Shown: piece by piece, positions 39,801 to 46,100 of the stretch
Numbering within the stretch: position 1 is the stretch's first letter
Layout of the letters: every line of letters begins with the position of its first letter
Assembly: GCA_035622275.1 (NCBI GenBank)
Contig: DASPVQ010000003.1
Location: forward strand, 1 to 48,800
Reading direction: 5' to 3'
Length of the DNA stretch: 48,800 nt
From: Thermoplasmata archaeon
Lineage (GTDB): Archaea; Thermoplasmatota; Thermoplasmata; Lutacidiplasmatales; UBA184
Made by a program: the position numbers and the translations under genes
The notes under the pieces: generated by a model
The model's database searches: none
Seen by the model: only the letters and a program-made list of their open reading frames with translations
What the model was told of the DNA's origin: nothing

Positions 39801-40442
39801 CTACGCCGACGCCACCGTGAAGCGGCGGCGCACGTGCCGCGGCGTCTCGAGCTCGTCGACGACGGCCACGGCATAGTCCTCCGCGGAGATCCGGCTCTGG
39901 CCGCTCGCGTCGACGAGCAGCTGCTCGCCGCCCGCGCGATACCGCCCGGTGCGGACGCCGGGCTCGACCAGCTCGGCCGGGCTGACGACCGTCCACTCGA
40001 CCTCCGGCTCGTTGCGATAGGTCTCGAGCGCCTGGCGGTGCGCCTCGGCGATCGTCTTCCCGGCCGCCGGGAACCGCTCGGTCTCGGCGAGCCGGACGCC
40101 GGGCGACACCTCGAGACCGCCGGCCCCCCCGACGACGATCAGGCGGTGGACACCGGCCTGCCGGAGCCCCGCCAGCAGTCCCGCGGCCGCCCCCTCGACC
40201 ACCGACGCGTCGTCGCCGGCACGCGGTCCGACCGCGGAGATGACGGCGTCCGCGCCGCGCACGGCCTCGGCCACGCGGGCCGGGCTCGTGACGTCCGCGA
40301 TGACGGTCGGCCGGCCCGAGACGGAAAGGCCGGCCCCCCGGCCCGGCCGCGCCACCTCGCGGACCGTGTGCCCGCGTCGGAGCAGCTCGTCGGTGATGCG
40401 GCTGCCGATGCGACCGCCGGCCCCGAACACCACGACGCGCAT
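39801..40442 (-). CDS. NAD(P)-binding SDR (NmrA/YhfK-like)
   Basis: The 213-residue protein starts at ATG 40442 with the nucleotide loop VVVFGAGGRIGSRITDELLR. VIADVTSPARVAEAVRGADA, VISAVGPRAG, VHRLIVVGGAGGLEVSPGVR, EVEWTVVSPAELVEPGVRTG and ISAEDYAVAVVDELETPRHV follow the atypical SDR (BLVRB/YhfK-like) plan. These bind NAD(P) and are often reductases of flavin or biliverdin-like compounds, or redox sensors. The coding-strand CTCAAATAC at 40475-40483, about 36 bp upstream, suggests a short leader. It precedes the DUF1059 gene. The longer frame reaching 41684 runs through the next gene and is rejected. Confidence 0.8.
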   Translation of the reverse strand: MRVVVFGAGGRIGSRITDELLRRGHTVREVARPGRGAGLSVSGRPTVIADVTSPARVAEAVRGADAVISAVGPRAGDDASVVEGAAAGLLAGLRQAGVHRLIVVGGAGGLEVSPGVRLAETERFPAAGKTIAEAHRQALETYRNEPEVEWTVVSPAELVEPGVRTGRYRAGGEQLLVDASGQSRISAEDYAVAVVDELETPRHVRRRFTVASA

Positions 40443-40474
40443 CGGCGTCCCCGCACGGTCCCAGGAATCGGTCC

Positions 40475-40483
40475 GTATTTGAG
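40475..40483 (-). promoter_or_regulatory. Putative TATA box of the SDR-DUF1059 pair
   Basis: The coding-strand CTCAAATAC lies about 36 bp before the ATG at 40442, inside the 62 bp gap after IS630-like paralog 2. The SDR is therefore probably transcribed independently. Confidence 0.35.
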
Positions 40484-40504
40484 GGCGGCCCACACCGGCG
40501 GCGT

Positions 40505-41590
40505 TCAGGCGGCCGGGGGGCCCGCGCTCCCGTCCCGAGCCGGACCAGGGGCCGGACCCTCGGGACGGTAGGGCACGGCCGACCAGCTGAAGCCGATCGG
40601 TGCGGCCGGTCCTCGGGCCGCCTGTCGAACGAACGCTTCGACCAGCGGCTCGACGCCCCGGTAGCTCGATCGGCTCACCGCGCGGGGCCCCCACTTGCCG
40701 AGGAAGCGCCCGACCGCGGGGGGCCAAGCGTCCGGCCCCGTGACGGCTTCGTGGGTGAACTGGGGGCGACGATCGAGCCAGGACCGGAGTTGGCGCTGCA
40801 TGCCGGCCTCGGGGCAGTAGACGATCAGGTGGAATCGAACGCGCGAGGACCAGGCGAGCTCGATCGAGCGCAGGAAGATCAGGAGATCGTAGCGATCCGC
40901 GACCGGCGTCGTCCGGTCCCCGGTCGTCTCGTTCAGCCGCGATGCGCTCCAGAACAGCTCGCCGGTCCCGGGCGCCGGCGCGTAGATGAGCGGGAGGCCG
41001 CGGCCCGCTCGGTCGTCGGCGGCCGTCCAGGACGGCGGCTCGCGGCCGGCGCGACCCGTCAGGTCGAAGGCGAAGACGATCGCGGTCACCGGAGGACAAC
41101 GGAACGCGCCGACGACCTCCACCCACGGCTCGCTCGCGACGCGAGCCGACGGCACCGCCGTCGCGCCCGGCGAGAGCCCGTGCTTGCGCCACACCCGGTG
41201 AACCTGCATGTGGTTCAGGCCCAGCCGGCGCGCCAGCGTTCGCGCGGTCCAGCGGCCCCGCGGAGGCGGGGGCAGCTCCCGGGTCGCGCGGAGAATCCGC
41301 TCCTCGTTCTTGAGGGGTAACGGATACGGTTGCAGCGGATGCGGCGCGATCAGGCGGATCCCCTCGAGTCGGTGGACGGCGAATCGTCGACGCCAGAGTC
41401 CGACCGTGGTGTCGGTGACCCCGAGCTCCGCGCCGATCGTGCGGTTGGTCCGCCCCTGGGCGGCCCGGAGCACGATGCGCGCGCGCAGCCGTAACCTCGG
41501 GGAGGAGCGGGCTTCCCCGCTCCACGCCTCGAGAACGGCCCGCTCGCGGGTCGACAGCGCGATCGCGGGCGCGTGCCTCACGGTCCTCAT
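40505..41590 (-). CDS. IS630-transposase-like protein with degenerate DDE site, paralog 2
   Basis: The protein has 361 residues from ATG 41590; the frame extends upstream to a TTG at 41656 with no support. HTH units are RLRLRARIVLRAAQGRTNRT, GVTDTTVGLWRRRFAVHRLE and WTARTLARRLGLNHMQVHRV, which closely match those of paralog 1 (WTTRSLARTLHVNHMLVHRV). The core keeps the order of IS630 transposases: EVVGAFRCPPVTAIVFAFDL, DLLIFLRSIELAWSSRVRFH, RSWLDRRPQFTHEAVTG and a final APIGFSWSAV resembling the usual PF-x-W end. The second catalytic motif (normally LILDNYGTH) reads LIVYCPEAG, lacking the Asp, and SWLNQVE is DAWPPAV, so it should be inactive as a transposase. The C-terminus is Pro/Ala/Gly-rich. 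Confidence 0.72.
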   Translation of the reverse strand: MRTVRHAPAIALSTRERAVLEAWSGEARSSPRLRLRARIVLRAAQGRTNRTIGAELGVTDTTVGLWRRRFAVHRLEGIRLIAPHPLQPYPLPLKNEERILRATRELPPPPRGRWTARTLARRLGLNHMQVHRVWRKHGLSPGATAVPSARVASEPWVEVVGAFRCPPVTAIVFAFDLTGRAGREPPSWTAADDRAGRGLPLIYAPAPGTGELFWSASRLNETTGDRTTPVADRYDLLIFLRSIELAWSSRVRFHLIVYCPEAGMQRQLRSWLDRRPQFTHEAVTGPDAWPPAVGRFLGKWGPRAVSRSSYRGVEPLVEAFVRQAARGPAAPIGFSWSAVPYRPEGPAPGPARDGSAGPPAA

Positions 41591-41778
41591 CGCAGGCCCC
41601 CGTGTCACGCTCCCGGCCGGGGCGCCTGCGGGCCGGCCACCCCAAGCGACGTACAAGAATCTTCCGACGGGGCCACCGAGGCACGCCTGCCCCCCGAGGG
41701 CGCGGGCGAAGCGGCCGGCGATCGCCCCGGGTTAGTCAGCGGAGGAACGTTTCTCTGACGAGAGATTCGCGCTTCGGG

Positions 41779-41795
41779 TTATCCGACACGAATAC
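41779..41795. promoter_or_regulatory. AT-rich shared motif between IS630-like paralogs 2 and 3
   Basis: TTATCCGACACGAATAC resembles the motif at 36190-36206 upstream of paralog 1 (14 of 17 positions over the aligned stretch). It lies next to a 7-bp inverted repeat at 41794-41812. It may be an operator used by this protein family, or a relic of a common ancestral element. Confidence 0.35.
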
Positions 41796-41820
41796 CACTC
41801 GCCGCGGGTGGTCGGGTGGT

Positions 41821-41828
41821 TCATATAC
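41821..41828 (+). promoter_or_regulatory. TATA-like box, distal
   Basis: TCATATAC is a good TATA-like match about 125 bp before paralog 3. If used it would give a structured leader containing the GGAGG/CCTCC hairpin. Confidence 0.3.
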
Positions 41829-41914
41829 TGGAACCGACGGAGGTATCACCCTCCTCGAGCGGCTCCGCGCCACATCGCGCGTTGCAAAATGCTAGCCGAG
41901 CCCGTTACAGAGGA

Positions 41915-41925
41915 GTATAACTAAA
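41915..41925 (+). promoter_or_regulatory. Putative TATA box of IS630-like paralog 3
   Basis: GTATAACTAAA is centred about 30 bp before the TTG/GTG codons at 41948 and 41951, so it is the likely main promoter and supports a start at one of these. Confidence 0.45.
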
Positions 41926-41950
41926 CCACCGATTCCGATGCCGCTCCTTG

Positions 41951-42979
41951 GTGCGGCGGGCGCTTCCGATCGTGCTGGACGAGGGCCAGCGCGAGCATCT
42001 CGTACGCTGGAGCCGGGGCGGATCCACCCCCTTCCGGCTGGTGATACGCTCGCAGATCGTCCTCCTCGCCTCGTACGGTCACAGCAACCGACGGATCGCG
42101 CGTCTGCTCCGCACGAATCCGATCACCGTCGCTCGCTGGCGATCGCGGTTCGCTCTCTTCGGCATCGAGGGGCTGCGTCGCGAGGCCCCGCGTAACGCGT
42201 CTCCCCCGCGGCTCCCCGAGGCGGTGGTGCAGCGGATCCTGCAGAAGACCCTGTCCGAGCGACCGCCGAATCGCGAGCACTGGTCCACGCGTACCATGGG
42301 CCGCGCGGTCGGCGTGAGCCACTCGGCGGTCCGCCGGGTCTGGAAGATGTACGGGATCCGCCCGAACCGTTCGCGGGTCGCGCTGCTCGCCGAGGACTCA
42401 CCGTTCCGGCCCAAGACGATCGACCTGCTCGGGGTCTACGTCAACCCCCCCCGCCGGGTCGTCGCGCTCTCGTTCTCCGATGGGTCGAACTCCGCGGCGA
42501 CCGGACTGGCCCCCCTGCGGCAGCCCCCGTCGGATCCGCCACCCGGCCCGAGCCGTCCTTGGATGAAGGACCTCGTGACGACCTTGGGGCTGCTCGATCG
42601 ACCCGGCGAGGCTCGGACGACCCACCGCCACGTCGACCAGGAGTTCCTCGCCTTCCTCCACTCGGTACAGTTACAGCGAGCGGGCAACGAGAAGGTCGCC
42701 CTGCTGTCCGATGCGGGCGACTCCGACCTCTCCGCCAGCGTGGCCCGGTGGCTCAGCCGGCACCCTCAGATCATGACCCAGGTGCGCGGCGACTCGGAGT
42801 CGTGGGAGCAGATGGTGCTGAGCTGGATCCGAGGATTGTCGGCGGGAGGCGCGACGGAGAGCCCGCCCCGCAACCTTCCGAAGCTGGCGGCCGCGCTCGC
42901 CCGCTGGAAGAGGACGGGCGGCGGGATCGACCGGCCCTTTGCCTGGACGCCCGAGCGAGCGGGCGAAAGCCCTCGCTAG
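41951..42979 (+). CDS. IS630-transposase-like protein with degenerate DDE site, paralog 3
   Basis: The protein has 342 residues from GTG 41951 (TTG 41948 is one codon earlier). HTH units are VIRSQIVLLASYGHSNRRIA, TNPITVARWRSRFALFGIEG and WSTRTMGRAVGVSHSAVRRV. The C-terminal half keeps the IS630 order: DLLGVYVNPPRRVVALSFSD, QEFLAFLHSVQLQRAGNEKV, ARWLSRHPQIMTQVRGDSES and the end RPFAWTPERA. Of the acidic triad, an Asp remains in LLSDAGDSD and a Glu in DSESWEQM, but the first motif (CVDEKSQ) is SFSDGSN and the DN-x-x-x-H context is lost. It is the copy nearest to a standard transposase. No inverted-repeat ends were found around it. It is co-oriented with the S53 protease gene 135 bp downstream, and its function is unknown. 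Confidence 0.72.
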   Translation: MRRALPIVLDEGQREHLVRWSRGGSTPFRLVIRSQIVLLASYGHSNRRIARLLRTNPITVARWRSRFALFGIEGLRREAPRNASPPRLPEAVVQRILQKTLSERPPNREHWSTRTMGRAVGVSHSAVRRVWKMYGIRPNRSRVALLAEDSPFRPKTIDLLGVYVNPPRRVVALSFSDGSNSAATGLAPLRQPPSDPPPGPSRPWMKDLVTTLGLLDRPGEARTTHRHVDQEFLAFLHSVQLQRAGNEKVALLSDAGDSDLSASVARWLSRHPQIMTQVRGDSESWEQMVLSWIRGLSAGGATESPPRNLPKLAAALARWKRTGGGIDRPFAWTPERAGESPR

Positions 42980-43114
42980 GCCGTTACCGGGCCCGTCGCC
43001 GTGTGATACCCAAGCCGCTTCCAGTCGCCTTTCACTCGCTTGATTAGGCGCACTCCATTCCCTCCTCTGGACCGCTCTGCCTGACGGCAGCGGTTCGAAC
43101 AACCGGGAGAACGA

Positions 43115-46100
43115 ATGAGAGACAAAGACTGGAAAGCGGCGCTGGCCCTGCTAGTGGTGCTGGCCGCCGTTGCGGGATTTTCACTAGCGTCCCTACCGGG
43201 CTCGGCGTTCGCGGCGCCTCCGTCGGGACAGGCGACTACGCCCGCGAGCGCTGCGGCCGCAGCGGCCCCTGCGAATATCGCCACGGGACCGCTACAGCAG
43301 GTCGCGCCCGCCTCGCAGTACAATGCGGTCGGGCCGTCGACCTTGCCGCCGACTCTGGCGAGCTATTATTCGCTCGCTCCAGACCCGAGCGCCTTCAGCT
43401 CGAGCGCGCAGGTCCAGATCGAAGTGGGCCTGACGCCGCAGAAGAGCTTGAACTCGATCGAGACGGCGATCAGCAACCCGGCGAGCACGAGCTACCACGA
43501 CTTCCTGACCCCGAGCGAGATCGCTTCGCAGGCGGGAGTGCCGGCGTCGACCTACGCGTCGATCGTCGCGTACTTCTCGAGCTTCGGCCTCACGGTCGAG
43601 ACTCACCCTGACCTGCTGTCGGTCAGCCTGTCCGGTACGCCCGCGCAGCTCCAGAAGGCGTTCCACACTCAGGTGGACTCCTTCGCGCTGTCCTACAGCA
43701 ACCCCGACTACTACAACCCGGTGTTCGACAAGGTCACCGGTGAGCAGGAAGTCACCGTCGGGGGACAGCCGTTCGAGACGCCGATCTGGACCTCGGAGCC
43801 GTACACGTTCTACGCGAACGTCGGGGACCTTTCGCTCCCCGCGGGCATCGCGAAGTACGTCGACGCGGTCACGGGCTTCGGTATCCAGCTGGCGCAGCCT
43901 CAAGTCCAGGCCATGTACGCCACCAGCCCCGGAGAGCTGACCTCGAGCACGCAGGTGTTCAACACCACCAACGGCTCGTGGAGCCAGACCTACGGCGACG
44001 ACTGGGGCGAGGGCGGCTACCACTACCAGGACCCGTTCTCTCTGAACGGCAACTGCGCAGCGAACTACTCGTGGTTCTATGAGGGCGACGAGGCCACCCA
44101 GCTGTTCTTCCCGAGCACGATGCCGACGCTCGAGGGAGCGTGCACGCTCTTCACCGGGGCGGACACGATCCTGAGCGAGCGCGACTACGGCCAGGGGATC
44201 ACCATCGCGGTGGTCGAGGTCGGCGCGGTCGACCCGGCCCAGCTGGCGGCATTCAGCGCGCTCACGTTCCCGAGCGGGACGTACCCCAACGGGCTCACCA
44301 CGAACCTCCTGGACCGGCTGACCTACATCGACCTGGGCGCGTCGAGCCTCTCCGAGGCGATCGACCAGGGAGCCGACTACGGCTGGTACATCGAGACCGC
44401 GCTCGACATCGAGTACGCGGCGACGATGGCCCCCGAGGCCCACATCGATCTGGTCTCCGTACCGGACCCGAACTTCTCGGCGTTCGATGAGGCGTACAGC
44501 TTCATCAGCGCGAACCTCGTGGGCAAGCAGGTCTGCGACATCCCGTCGACGGACCCGGTCTTCGGGCCGGTCTTCGTCTACGGCGCGACGTCGGACTCCA
44601 ACGGAGGCAGCGCGTGCCAGGTTTCGATCACCTCGAACAGCTACGGCTCGGGTGAGACGTACACCACGTACTTCGGCTCGCCGATGTACGTGACGTACAC
44701 GAGCCAGCTCCTCGAGGAGCTGTCGATCCAGGGCGTGACGAGCTTCTTCGCGAACGGCGACAGCGGCGGTGTCTACGCCGTGGTCGAGGACTTCATGCCG
44801 GCCGACTCCCCGACGACGATCTCGGTGGGCGGCGGGCAGATGACCGCCGACGATCAAGGTGTGCTGTTCCCCAACACGAACAAGTACGCCTTCCTCGAGG
44901 ACTTCAGCGAGGAGTTCTGCTACGAGTACTGCTGCTACAGTTACGAAGAGGGTAACTGGGTGGAGGTCGCGCCGGTGACCAGCCTGTACAGCTACACGTA
45001 CTGGGCGTACCCATCGTACGACGGAACGTTCAGTGGCGAGGTCGGTGGCGGATTCGGTCAGTCGATCGAGTCGCCGCAGGCCTGGTACCAGGCCGGCAAC
45101 GGCACGTACGTGGACGGCGCGCGCATTGACCCGACGATCTCGAACGCTGCGGCGTTCAACGAGAGCATCTACTACAATGCGTGCGGTCCGACCTACTTCC
45201 TGCCCGAGGGCTGGTGCGAGGGGCCGTGGAACTACCTCTACGGCGGAACCTCGTTCGCGACGCCCATCAGCGCAGGCGGGTGGGCGCTCATCGAGGAGCA
45301 GGTCGTGCAGAAGTACGGTGCGGGTAGCCAGTACATGGGCGACATCGGTCCCCTCCTTGCCGAGACGTCGAACGCTTGGCAGGCGGGCGCGACCACGGTC
45401 AACCCGTGGGTCCCGATGACGAACATGGGCGTGGACAACGGCGACATCGGCGACTGGGCGCCGTTCAACTCGTTTACCTGGTACTACACCAACCTGTCCA
45501 TCGAGGTGCCCAACTCCGTCGACCACCCGTGGTTCGCGGACAGCATCTTCAACCCGGCGATCCCGCCGGGCTGGACGGACGGCAAGTTCTTCGGCGGCGC
45601 CTCGGTCTGGAACAACCTCCAGGGATGGGGCGTCTGGGACTTGGACGTCTTGGACGGACTGCTCGTTGGAGCCACGGACTCGCAGCACGCGCTGATCACG
45701 GACCCCTGGTTCGTGGAAGTCGTCACCCCCACCGGTCTCCAGGACATCTCGGAGCTGTGGTGCGGTGAGACCTACACGTTCGAGATCGTGAGCACGGCCG
45801 CGCTCGGCAACGCACCGTTCAGCGTGATCGCGTACTCGGGAACCCCCGAGGACGGGACCGCCTACGGTGGCGGGACGACCCAGGTCATCTCCGTGACCGG
45901 ATCGCCCTGGACGTTCGAGTACACGCCGCTCGCGCCTCCGTCGTCGGTATCCGGGCCCAACGCGCTGAACAACAGCGGTTGGCACTACGGCTACTTCCTG
46001 ACGATCCAGGAGGGCTCGAACCCGATCCTGGGCGGCAACGCGTGGAACTTCCAGCAGTTCGCGTGCAACGTGCAGCCGGTGGGCTCGCTGAACCTGTGTA

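Larger units (their letters stand above)
41591..41950. other. Gene-free divergent region between IS630-like paralogs 2 and 3
   Basis: No supported gene lies in these 360 bp. The right half is rich in structure: a TCTCT/AGAGA hairpin (41752-41765), the TTATCCGA motif (41779-41795), a 7-bp stem ACCACTC/GGGTGGT with one wobble pair (41794-41812), TATA-like TCATATAC (41821-41828), a GGAGG/CCTCC hairpin (about 41839-41854) and a second TATA-like box (41915-41925). It looks like a regulatory region with more than one start. Confidence 0.45.

Noticed and set aside
41602-41895. 97-codon plus-strand frame in the divergent gap
   Set aside because: Arg/Thr/Gly-rich, no motif, and it crosses the hairpins and promoter-like boxes of the intergenic region.
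36246-42979. Intact IS630 insertion sequences
   Set aside because: No terminal inverted repeats or TA target duplications were found by eye, the DDE motifs are altered, and paralog 1 overlaps aprA, so these are not listed as mobile elements.
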